A DNA stretch of 7,412 nt from an uncultured Porphyromonadaceae bacterium (GTDB taxonomy: Bacteria; Bacteroidota; Bacteroidia; Bacteroidales; Muribaculaceae): NCBI GenBank assembly GCA_947174735.1, contig CAMWKC010000103.1, positions 1 to 7,412 on the forward strand, in the 5' to 3' direction. Numbering within the stretch: the stretch's first letter is position 1; every line of letters starts with the position of its first letter. The notes under the pieces were generated by a model, which worked only from the letters and a program-made list of their open reading frames with translations, searched no databases and was not told the origin of the DNA. The position numbers were made by a program, and so were the translations under genes. Positions 1 through 6,713 of the stretch are shown in pieces.

Positions 1-66
1 GAGGAGATAGGCGGAGGGGGAGAGGGGAAAGGAGCGGGTTAGGTTGGCTTTGGGCAGGAGGTGGGG
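1..66. other. G-rich intergenic edge
   Basis: Sixty-six bases lie beyond the stop of the minus-strand prenyl synthase. The plus strand is almost all purine, with G runs at 16-20, 24-27, 36-38, 52-54 and 63-66. I see no ORF, hairpin terminator or copy of the repeat family found elsewhere in the window. The loops between G runs are mostly longer than seven bases, so this is not a canonical G-quadruplex motif. Confidence 0.4.
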
Positions 67-1041
67 TCAGCGGTCGCGGGCGATGATGAAATCGAAGATG
101 TCGCGGAAGGAGTCTTTCCAGCGGCTGTCGGGGAAGGGGGCGATGAGGGCGTCGGCACGGGCCTGGAGGGTGTGCATGGTGTCGAAGGCGTATTCGATGC
201 CGCCGTTGGCTTTGGCGAAGTCTATCATAAGGGCTATTTCGTCGTCGGTGAGGTCACCGCGGCGGAGAAGAGCTTTCAGCCGGGCTGCTTCGTCAGCCGG
301 GCCGTTGGCAAGTGCGTAGAGGAGAGGAAGGGTTACTTTGCCTTCGCGGAGGTCGTTGCCTGTGGGTTTGCCGATGTGGCGGCTTTCAAAATAGTCAAAG
401 ACATCATCTTTTATCTGAAAACAGAGACCCAGCAGTTCGGCGTATTGTACCATAGGCTCGTAGTCGGCAGGAAGAGCACCTACGGCCTCGGCACCCATTT
501 TGACGCAATTCATAAACAGTGAAGCTGTTTTCTGACGTATCATATTGAAATAGCTGGGTTCGTCAAGGAGGTGGTCACGCACGTTACATATCTGGTCGAT
601 TTCACCCAACGACAATTCGCGACCTAAGTCTGAAAGAGCAGCTATTATGGATATATTACCGGTACAGATACCGGCAGCCAGAGCATTCGACACAAAGAAG
701 TCACCTACAAGCACAGCGATATGGTTATCCCAGACTGCGTTGATAGTAGGCATCGAACGACGGGTCTTAGTCTCATCGACTATATCGTCATGTATGAGCG
801 AGGCATTATGCAGCATTTCAAGGGCTGCCCCGGCATGAAGCACATGATCATTGACCTCACCGAAGAGCTTGGCACTCAGTAACACCACAATGGGCCGTAT
901 CTGCTTACCTTTGGTCTGCAGATACGTGGTCACGATATGGTTCATCAGCCGGTTGGGTGTAGCCAGCGAGCGGGTGATGATCTGATTCATCTCCCGCAAT
1001 TCCGGTTCGAGGCGTCGCTGTACGAGGTCAAGGGTATTCAT
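67..1041 (-). CDS. Long-chain polyprenyl diphosphate synthase (trans-isoprenyl transferase)
   Basis: This 324-residue protein is a class I trans-prenyltransferase, an all-alpha cytosolic enzyme that extends allylic diphosphates with isopentenyl diphosphate. Visible motifs are GKQIRP (45-50, substrate-binding Lys/Arg), the first Asp-rich motif DDIVD (85-89) followed by Arg94-Arg95, RQKTASLF (169-176), and the second Asp-rich motif KDDVFD (211-216) followed by GKPTGNDLREGK (224-235). The fifth residue before the first Asp-rich motif is the small Ala80. In this family that leaves the product pocket open and favours long chains, as in IspB-type octaprenyl synthases. In Bacteroidota the likely use is the menaquinone side chain, which is inference. 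The length is normal for the family and all catalytic Asp residues are present. The ATG start at 1041 gives a standard N-terminus. The gene is divergent from polA. The exact chain length cannot be read from sequence, so I give no symbol, although ispB-like would be the usual label. Confidence 0.93.
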   Translation of the reverse strand: MNTLDLVQRRLEPELREMNQIITRSLATPNRLMNHIVTTYLQTKGKQIRPIVVLLSAKLFGEVNDHVLHAGAALEMLHNASLIHDDIVDETKTRRSMPTINAVWDNHIAVLVGDFFVSNALAAGICTGNISIIAALSDLGRELSLGEIDQICNVRDHLLDEPSYFNMIRQKTASLFMNCVKMGAEAVGALPADYEPMVQYAELLGLCFQIKDDVFDYFESRHIGKPTGNDLREGKVTLPLLYALANGPADEAARLKALLRRGDLTDDEIALMIDFAKANGGIEYAFDTMHTLQARADALIAPFPDSRWKDSFRDIFDFIIARDR

Positions 1042-1057
1042 ACGTCAAATATGGGGG

Positions 1058-1065
1058 CAAAATTA
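1058..1065 (-). promoter_or_regulatory. Possible Bacteroidota -7 box for the prenyl synthase
   Basis: Read on the minus strand this is TAATTTTG, a full match to the Bacteroidales -7 consensus TAnnTTTG, inside the AT-rich 94-bp divergent gap. No TTTG or TTG lies 19-21 bases upstream as a -33 box, and the implied leader is only about 10 bases, so the call is weak. I found no convincing promoter for polA on the plus strand of the same gap. The sequence before its ATG is A-rich with no Shine-Dalgarno, as is usual in this phylum. Confidence 0.35.
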
Positions 1066-1135
1066 ATAAATAATTCGGTGTTTCTTATATGTAAGCCATA
1101 GGAAATTGTTAAATTAGCGCAAACAAATAAAAAGT

Positions 1136-3940
1136 ATGAACGAGAAACGACTATTCCTGCTCGATGCCTTTGCATTGATATACAGAGCTTACTATGCTCT
1201 GATCAACGCTCCGCGCAAGCGGCGCGACGGCTTCAACACGTCGGCGGTGTTCGGATTTGTCAACACCCTCGAAGAGGTGTTGCGCAAAGAACGGCCCACA
1301 CACATAGCTGTATGCTTCGATCCGCCCGGTCCGACATTCCGCAACGAAGCATACGAAGCCTATAAAAGCGAACGTGAGGCACAGCCGGAAGACATCACTC
1401 TCGCCATACCTATAATCAAAGAGATAATACACGCTTACGGCATACATCTGGTAGAAGTGGAAGGCTACGAGGCCGACGACGTGATAGGCACACTCGCCAA
1501 ACGGGCAGCTACCAAAGGATTCACTACCTATATGATGACTCCTGACAAGGATTTCGGTCAGTTAGTGGGTCCCAATGTGCTACAATACAAACCCTCCTAT
1601 CGCGGTCAGGACTTTGAGATACGCGGTGAAGAAGAGATATGCCGTAAATACGGTCTTAAACGCCCGGAACAGGTCATTGATCTGCTCGCGCTTATGGGTG
1701 ATAAAATAGACAATATACCCGGCTGTCCCGGTGTAGGCGAAAAAACAGCCGTTAAACTGATACAGGAATACGGTGATGTAGAGCATCTTCTTGCTTCTAC
1801 CGCCACACTGAAGGGAGCGCTTAAAAAGAAGATAGAAGAGAACGCACAGCAAATACGCGATTCGCACTATTTAGCTACCATCATAACCGATGTACCTGTG
1901 GATATAGACCCTGATGATTTACGTTTAGGCAAACCTGACCGCGAAAAACTGTGGGCCATATTCAGAGATATGGAGTTCAATCAGCTGCGTCAGCGTGTGG
2001 AACGACGTCTTGACGAAGCAGAAGGCAAAACTCCGGCATCTATGCGTCAGGTACAGTCCGGCGGTATGAGTCTGTTCAGCGACGAAGAACTTGACGGCGG
2101 TCGTGGTCGTGAGGCTACACAGGAGCGTCTTGTAGAAATAGAACATATCGGACTTGATTACCGCGCTGTAACCACACAAGAGGAGCTTAATAGGCTTTCA
2201 GACGAACTCTCAGCAGTTGCAAGATGCGCGATAGTGCTGTTAGCCGACGGCGAAAACGATATGACGGCTCACTGGACCGGTACTGCCGTAGCATGGGATG
2301 AAGGTCACGCTGCCTATATACCTTCGGAATTCGGTCTCGGACAAGCCTGGGTGCTTGATCTGATGGCACGCCGGGATATAGAGAAGGTTACAACACAGGC
2401 CAAACGCGACTATGTGCTTGCAGCACGCGCCCGTACCGACCAGGCTGAAGCATTAGCCAATTATTATGATGTGTCATTGGCTCACTATCTGTTACAGCCC
2501 GAAATGCGTCATAGCATAGGAAATCTGTCAGCCATATATCTGAAACATGATGTTCCGGCTGTTCCCACACCTGACCTAAAAGCACCTCGCGGCAGCAAAG
2601 GACTGCTATACAGTCTTATCACCACCGAACACATAACACCCTGGGGCTGCGAGATAGCTGACCTCATCCTGCGTCTGCGCGAACCGCTGCAGGCCGATGT
2701 CGAAGCCGAAGGCATGAATGACCTGCTGCACAGTATGGAGCTCCCTTTATCGCGTGTGTTGGCCGAAATGGAACTGACCGGCGTACGTATCGATGTCACA
2801 GCGCTTGACGAAGCTGCAGGTGATATGGAGCGACGTATCGAAGCTCTCGAACAGGACATCTATGCTCTCGCCGAGGAGGTATTCAATGTAGGCTCTCCGG
2901 CAAAAGTAGGTGAAATACTTTTCGACAAACTGCAACTCGACACCAAGGCCAAAAAGACTAAGACAGGACAGTATAGTACCAGCGAGGATATACTTGAGAG
3001 TGTGGCGCACAAACACCCTATCGTCTCGCTCATACTTGAATGGCGACAACTGAAGAAACTTCTGACTACCTATCTGACAGCGCTGCCTCAGAATATAAAT
3101 CCTGCTACCGGTAAGGTACACACTAACTATAATCAGACTGTGACTGCTACCGGGCGTATATCTTCATCGAATCCGAATCTTCAGAACATCCCTGTGCGCG
3201 ACGGCGAGGGACGTGAGATACGCCGGGCTTTCATAGCTGATGAGGGACATCTGTTTCTATCGGCTGACTATTCACAGATAGAACTGCGTCTGGTAGCTGA
3301 TTTTGCCAATGATGCCATCATGCTTGATGCTTTTGCCAATGATAAAGACATACATGCCATAACTGCTGCCAAGATATATCATACCACCCCTGAGGAGGTA
3401 ACAGCTGACCAGCGGCGTCATGCCAAGACTGCTAACTTCGGTATATTATACGGCATATCTGCCTTCGGTCTGTCATCACGGTTAGCTATACCGCGTGGCG
3501 AAGCGAAGGAACTTATCGATAATTATTTCGCTACTTTCCCTACTATACACAGATACATGCAGGAGTCGATAGAGACGGCTCGCAGACAAGGCTACGTATC
3601 GACACGTATAGGGCGTAAACGTCGTCTGCCGGACATCAACAGCCGTAATCAGACTGTGCGTGGTTATGCCGAGCGTAATGCTATTAATGCTCCGATACAG
3701 GGTTCGGCCGCCGACATTATCAAGCGGGCTATGGTTGACATTGCTGATGAGATGAGACGCCGAGGACTGCGCTCACGCATGATAATGCAGGTGCATGATG
3801 AGCTTAACTTCGATGTGGTGCCGGAAGAGCTGGCCGAGATGCAGGAGCTCGTGGTCAAAGGCATGGAAACGGCTTACAAGGGCCGGGTAAGGCTGACTGC
3901 TTCATGCGGAGTGGCTACTAACTGGCTGGATGCACACTGA
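1136..3940 (+). CDS. polA: DNA polymerase I
   Basis: This 934-residue Pol I acts in Okazaki fragment maturation and repair gap filling. The 5'-nuclease domain (about 1-290) has LLDAFALIYRAYYAL (8-22, Asp10), EADDVIGTLA (112-121), TPDKDFGQLV (135-144) and the helix-hairpin-helix MGDKIDNIPGCPGVGEKTA (187-205). A linker (about 295-340) contains GMSLF (310-314). The 3'-5' exonuclease fold (about 345-525) is degenerate. The motif I DxE appears replaced by Val367/Leu369 in an ungapped alignment, although DGE at 371-373 lies nearby. Motif II keeps Asp425. Motif III, normally YAAEDAD, reads WGCEIAD (503-509), so the catalytic Tyr and Asp become Trp503 and Ile507. The polymerase domain (about 530-934) is intact: TATGRISSSNPNLQNIP (670-686), motif A DYSQIELR (711-718), motif B from Arg760 through Lys764, Phe768 and Tyr772, and motif C VHDE (886-889). 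Phe768 is the residue linked to discrimination against dideoxynucleotides. The ATG at 1136 is preceded by an A-rich leader. The stop codon is followed at once by a repeat array. Confidence 0.97.
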   Translation: MNEKRLFLLDAFALIYRAYYALINAPRKRRDGFNTSAVFGFVNTLEEVLRKERPTHIAVCFDPPGPTFRNEAYEAYKSEREAQPEDITLAIPIIKEIIHAYGIHLVEVEGYEADDVIGTLAKRAATKGFTTYMMTPDKDFGQLVGPNVLQYKPSYRGQDFEIRGEEEICRKYGLKRPEQVIDLLALMGDKIDNIPGCPGVGEKTAVKLIQEYGDVEHLLASTATLKGALKKKIEENAQQIRDSHYLATIITDVPVDIDPDDLRLGKPDREKLWAIFRDMEFNQLRQRVERRLDEAEGKTPASMRQVQSGGMSLFSDEELDGGRGREATQERLVEIEHIGLDYRAVTTQEELNRLSDELSAVARCAIVLLADGENDMTAHWTGTAVAWDEGHAAYIPSEFGLGQAWVLDLMARRDIEKVTTQAKRDYVLAARARTDQAEALANYYDVSLAHYLLQPEMRHSIGNLSAIYLKHDVPAVPTPDLKAPRGSKGLLYSLITTEHITPWGCEIADLILRLREPLQADVEAEGMNDLLHSMELPLSRVLAEMELTGVRIDVTALDEAAGDMERRIEALEQDIYALAEEVFNVGSPAKVGEILFDKLQLDTKAKKTKTGQYSTSEDILESVAHKHPIVSLILEWRQLKKLLTTYLTALPQNINPATGKVHTNYNQTVTATGRISSSNPNLQNIPVRDGEGREIRRAFIADEGHLFLSADYSQIELRLVADFANDAIMLDAFANDKDIHAITAAKIYHTTPEEVTADQRRHAKTANFGILYGISAFGLSSRLAIPRGEAKELIDNYFATFPTIHRYMQESIETARRQGYVSTRIGRKRRLPDINSRNQTVRGYAERNAINAPIQGSAADIIKRAMVDIADEMRRRGLRSRMIMQVHDELNFDVVPEELAEMQELVVKGMETAYKGRVRLTASCGVATNWLDAH

Positions 3941-4255
3941 GGGCGAGCAGAGGCGAGCTGAAGCTCGCGCACAGAACCAGGAGGCACGCCGGAGGAGGAA
4001 CAACAGGCGGAAAAAGGCGAGCTCAAGCTCGCGCACAGAACCAGGAGGCACGCCGGAGGAGGAACAACAGGCGGAAAGAGGCGAGTTCAAGCTCGCGCCC
4101 AGAACCAGACGGCACGCCGGATGAGGATCGGCGTTGGGGACGGCGAGCTCAAGCATGAGCACAGGGCCCGGGGCCACGCCGGAGGAGGAACAGCGGGCTG
4201 AAAGAGGCGAGCTGAAGCTCGCGCACAGAACCAGGAGGCACGCCGGAGGAGGAAC
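3941..4255 (+). repeat. Tandem array of ~64-bp GC-rich repeats with palindromic head
   Basis: Five copies start at 3952, 4016, 4080, 4142 and 4206 (spacing 64, 64, 62, 64), with a broken head (GGGCGAGCAGA) at 3941-3951 directly after the polA stop. Copies 1 and 2 differ at only two of 64 positions, and copy 5 matches copy 1 over its first 50 bases. Copies 3 and 4 are more diverged. Each unit opens with the palindrome GCGAGCT-GA/CA-AGCTCGC (7-bp stem, 2-base spacer). A conserved CACAGAACCAGGAGGCACG follows, then a purine-rich tail. The same unit recurs at 7274-7368 in the same orientation. The period is not a multiple of three, so ORFs through it change frame from copy to copy and it is not coding. 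The array sits in the 3' flank shared by the convergent polA and glycosyltransferase genes. It resembles REP/BIME-type interspersed palindromic repeats, but I do not recognise the family. Confidence 0.92.
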
Positions 4256-4257
4256 GG

Positions 4258-4365
4258 CTTATATGACTTATAAGAGTTATAAAACTTATACGACTTATCG
4301 AACTTATAAGAATTATAAGACTTATCGAACTTATACGACTTATCAAACTTATAGGACTTATAAGA
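4258..4365. repeat. 9-bp AT-rich minisatellite (12 copies of CTTATAAGA-like unit)
   Basis: Twelve units lie end to end with no indels. All carry TTAT at positions 2-5, ten start with C, and variation is concentrated in positions 6-9 (ATGA, AAGA, AAAA, ACGA, CGAA, CAAA, AGGA). The commonest form contains CTTATAAG, which is its own reverse complement. The 9-base period keeps all frames open, giving artificial Thr-Tyr-X translations on the plus strand and Ile-Ser-X on the minus strand. It begins two bases after the last match to the 64-bp array and ends one base before the stop codon of the glycosyltransferase. Function unknown. Confidence 0.93.
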
Positions 4366-4366
4366 C

Positions 4367-5455
4367 TCAGAGAGTATAAGCGCGGCGGAGGGCGGCGGCG
4401 AAGAAGGGCCAGGCGAGGCGGTTGTCGTAGGTAGCGCGAGCGGCAGAGCCCATGCGGTCGCGCAGGGAGGAGTCAGTAGCCAGAGTGCGCATGGCAGCGG
4501 CTAAAGCCTGTGTGTCGGCTACGGGGACAAGAAGGGCGTCTAAGCCGTTGGCGAGATATTCGCCTTGGGCACCGTTGGCAGTCGAAATCTGCGGGCGTCC
4601 GTTAGCCATATATTCGATATTGGCCAGCCCGCAGCCTTCACGGCGTAAAGAAGGAAGCACACCGAAGTGCGACTCGGCTATAAGCGGCATAGGGTCAGCG
4701 GTATGGCGGTGCCAGTCGATTTTGTCATTAACACCGCGTGTGAGAGCACGGCGACGCAACTCATCAACGAAATCCGGCGGTCCGGAACCTACGATACGCA
4801 GTCTCAAGCTCGTGTCACGCAGCAATACCATAGCATCAATGAGCGTCTCAAGTCCCTTGCCGGAAGTGAGACGCCCATGATACATAGCCGTGACCGGCCC
4901 ACGCGACGGAGGAGGCACAGGCCGGAAATCATCATGAAGAAAAAGGGAATTATGAATCACATGCAGACGTTCGAGAGGTATAGGGTGTCGTTTGTGGCGC
5001 CATGTAGCCATGAAACGTTCCAAAGCGGCCTGCGATACAAAAATCTGAGCGTCCAGACGCGGATATATAGAACGGTAAAGCAATGAATCACGTGCCCGTT
5101 CAACAGTATGGCGCGTCATTATCACACGCACATCATGGCGGTGTGAGATATGACGCCCCACAAGAGCTGCAAAAGCATCACGATAACGGTGCACATGCAC
5201 GATGTTCGGTTCCCCCTGAGGCATATCAGCCATTATACGACCGAGTATAACAGGAGTCGAAAAATCAGTTAGTCCACCCAAAGGAGCATGATGCAAGGGT
5301 ATATCCGCCTTTCTGAACAAAGTATCTACCGCAAGGGCGTCACATGTCACAGCCTCGACACGCCACCCCGCCGAACCGGCATAATAGCGGCATATATCAA
5401 GAGCATAGCGCTGCGGTCCGCCCCATCTCACCGAAGGTACTACATGCAGCAGCAC
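4367..5455 (-). CDS. Glycosyltransferase, GT-B fold, family 4-like
   Basis: This 362-residue protein probably transfers a sugar from a nucleotide-sugar donor to a cell-surface glycan, lipid or polysaccharide precursor. The acceptor cannot be read from sequence. The N-terminal Rossmann half starts with LLHVVPSVRWGGPQRYALD (2-20), typical of the acceptor-side GGxxR/Y loop. The C-terminal donor half has HGRLTSGKGLETLIDA (193-208, with Arg195 and Lys200 in the phosphate-contact positions), IVGSGP (221-226) and PSLRREGCGLANIEYMANGRP (268-288) split by the EX7E pair Glu273 and Glu281. There is no signal peptide or membrane helix. The start is GTG: the frame is closed upstream by a stop only a few codons away with no ATG between. 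The GTG lies one base after the stop of the upstream gene (TGA-C-GTG), so translation is probably coupled. The last codons (Ala-Tyr-Thr-Leu) run into the edge of the 9-bp repeat array. Confidence 0.9.
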   Translation of the reverse strand: MLLHVVPSVRWGGPQRYALDICRYYAGSAGWRVEAVTCDALAVDTLFRKADIPLHHAPLGGLTDFSTPVILGRIMADMPQGEPNIVHVHRYRDAFAALVGRHISHRHDVRVIMTRHTVERARDSLLYRSIYPRLDAQIFVSQAALERFMATWRHKRHPIPLERLHVIHNSLFLHDDFRPVPPPSRGPVTAMYHGRLTSGKGLETLIDAMVLLRDTSLRLRIVGSGPPDFVDELRRRALTRGVNDKIDWHRHTADPMPLIAESHFGVLPSLRREGCGLANIEYMANGRPQISTANGAQGEYLANGLDALLVPVADTQALAAAMRTLATDSSLRDRMGSAARATYDNRLAWPFFAAALRRAYTL

Positions 5456-5456
5456 G

Positions 5457-6560
5457 TCAGTTGGAAGCCGACAGCATCATTGTTATGTCGACGCTGGGCA
5501 AAGCTGTATATGAACCTATAAGTTTATCGACCAGTTTGCCACGGTAAGTAACTATACCATACTGCATACCGGGTGTAGTGGCAAGCATAGAATCTATACC
5601 CCCCTTGAGAGACATCTCATCAAAGAAATTGACCAGTACATTCGATACAGCCATAGCGACTGTGCGAGGTACGGAGATAGAGGGCTGAGTCTCTTCAAAA
5701 TTAAGCACAAAAGCCGAATCCTTCAGCGCAACAGACAGATGTTTGGGGAACTCGAACGGACGCGTACACGGAGCCATGAAAATGACATCTGCCGATTTCA
5801 CCTTATTATAAAGCACCTTGGGATGAATAGCGAGACAGTTGACAGTTTCACCGCATACCTCCTTAGCCAGCTGAAGAGCAGATATGTCATTATTCATAAT
5901 CGTGACGTATGCACCCGCAGCTCTTGCAGCTTTGGCAGCGGCACAGACATCATTACCTTCGCCTATCAGTAACACTTCACAAGGATTGATACCGATACCA
6001 CCGGCCAACAACACACCTTTGCCCCCGCCGGTAAACGACAGGAAGTCCTGCGCATACATGACTGCGGCACGACCGTTGATTTCGTCTATAATATTGGCAA
6101 AAACAGGTTCATCGTTATGGCTGAGCATATTGTCGAAACAGCCGAGTGTTATCTGACATTCAAGCAGACACTTTATAACTTCGACATCAAACAATTCCGA
6201 AGCCATCATACATAACAGAGTGGCACCGTTAGTCATCTTGCGTATATCATCCACACGCAGCGGAGCGTATGACAGGACTATCGGCAGCTTCAGAGCCTCA
6301 TCGCGAGTAACGATTTTAACGCCATACTCAGCGTAATTATCATCGGTGAAGCTTACATCCACACCGGCGCCTGTCTCCATATAGACCTTTATCCCTGCTG
6401 AGGTCAGCAGACCGCAAGCTTCGGGAGTAAGTAACATACGTGTCTCATCAGTATCAGGATAATTGCCGATAAGGGCAATGGTAATGCCGGCATCGCCGAC
6501 AGGAATATCTGCCAGAGCCATCTGAGGCTGAAGCTGGTCGCATGAATTGTCGTGGGTCAT
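5457..6560 (-). CDS. Alanine dehydrogenase / transhydrogenase-alpha family protein, probably catalytically altered
   Basis: This 367-residue protein has the AlaDH/PNT fold. The N-terminal domain is about residues 26-165, with ETRMLLTP (39-46) and METGAGVDVSFTDDNYAEYG (61-80). The nucleotide domain follows, starting at GGKGVLLAGGIGINPCEVLLIGEG (179-202, given here only by its key Gly residues 179, 180, 182, 187, 188, 190, 200 and 202). Compared with Mycobacterium tuberculosis alanine dehydrogenase from memory, Arg15 is kept (Arg41). The Lys75 region VKEP is replaced by SYAP (97-100), His96 aligns with Ala120, and Asp270 aligns with Thr291. The GxGxxG loop reads GEGNDV (200-205), losing the third Gly, and the acidic residue at the end of the second strand is Asn223. 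There is also an N-terminal extension of about 25 residues; Met14 is an alternative start. An ordinary alanine dehydrogenase activity is therefore unlikely. It is co-transcribed with the glycosyltransferase downstream. The fold is certain; the role is unknown. Confidence 0.85.
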   Translation of the reverse strand: MTHDNSCDQLQPQMALADIPVGDAGITIALIGNYPDTDETRMLLTPEACGLLTSAGIKVYMETGAGVDVSFTDDNYAEYGVKIVTRDEALKLPIVLSYAPLRVDDIRKMTNGATLLCMMASELFDVEVIKCLLECQITLGCFDNMLSHNDEPVFANIIDEINGRAAVMYAQDFLSFTGGGKGVLLAGGIGINPCEVLLIGEGNDVCAAAKAARAAGAYVTIMNNDISALQLAKEVCGETVNCLAIHPKVLYNKVKSADVIFMAPCTRPFEFPKHLSVALKDSAFVLNFEETQPSISVPRTVAMAVSNVLVNFFDEMSLKGGIDSMLATTPGMQYGIVTYRGKLVDKLIGSYTALPSVDITMMLSASN

Positions 6561-6619
6561 GATTCGTGGCTGTTATAAGGTCATAGACACGGGTACGGAT
6601 TATACGTCGCCCGGCGAAG

Positions 6620-6651
6620 CGAAATTACCAAAAAAAATCAATCCGGCCAAC
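6620..6651 (-). promoter_or_regulatory. Bacteroidota-type promoter for the AlaDH-like/glycosyltransferase pair
   Basis: On the minus strand, GTTG (6651-6648) resembles the -33 TTTG box. It is separated by 20 bases, including a T8 run, from TAATTTCG (6627-6620), one mismatch from TAnnTTTG. The spacing fits the 19-21 bases known for Bacteroidales sigma-ABfr promoters. Transcription would start about 50-60 bases before the ATG at 6560. The leader between has no clear Shine-Dalgarno. Confidence 0.5.
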
Positions 6652-6669
6652 TTTTGGCTTGAAAAAGCC
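6646..6669 (-). other. Two overlapping hairpins after aroK
   Basis: In the 153-bp gap after the aroK stop, two short stems share bases 6656-6658: GGCTT/AAGCC (6656-6660 with 6665-6669, four-base loop) and GCCAA/TTGGC (6646-6650 with 6654-6658, three-base loop). On the minus strand the second is followed after eight bases by T8 (6637-6630). That gap is too long for a textbook intrinsic terminator, and the second stem overlaps the proposed -33 box. A weak aroK terminator is possible. Confidence 0.3.
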
Positions 6670-6713
6670 TAAAAAGAGTCTATCCGACCCACATATTTGG
6701 AGTATCGGCAGGA

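Noticed and set aside
61..522. Plus-strand 153-residue ORF opposite the prenyl synthase
   Set aside because: It is antisense to a well-supported gene with all catalytic motifs, and its Gly/Val-rich translation matches no family I know.
3941..3990. Intrinsic terminator for polA from the GCGAGCT/AGCTCGC hairpin
   Set aside because: The stem is followed by CACAGAACC, not a U tract, so it does not meet the intrinsic terminator pattern. It may still affect RNA 3' ends.
3941..4255. CRISPR array
   Set aside because: The whole 64-bp unit is conserved in tandem with no unique spacers, and no cas genes are present.
4344..4351. Minus-strand TAAGTTTG inside the 9-bp array as a promoter -7 box
   Set aside because: It matches TAnnTTTG, but there is no -33 box at the right distance and the match arises from repeat variation; it would point only into repeats antisense to polA.
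3930..4379. Several Arg/Glu-rich or Ile-Ser-rich ORFs on both strands over the arrays
   Set aside because: They are translations of tandem repeats. The 64-bp period changes frame at each copy, and the 9-bp array is open in all frames by its period, so openness is not evidence of coding.
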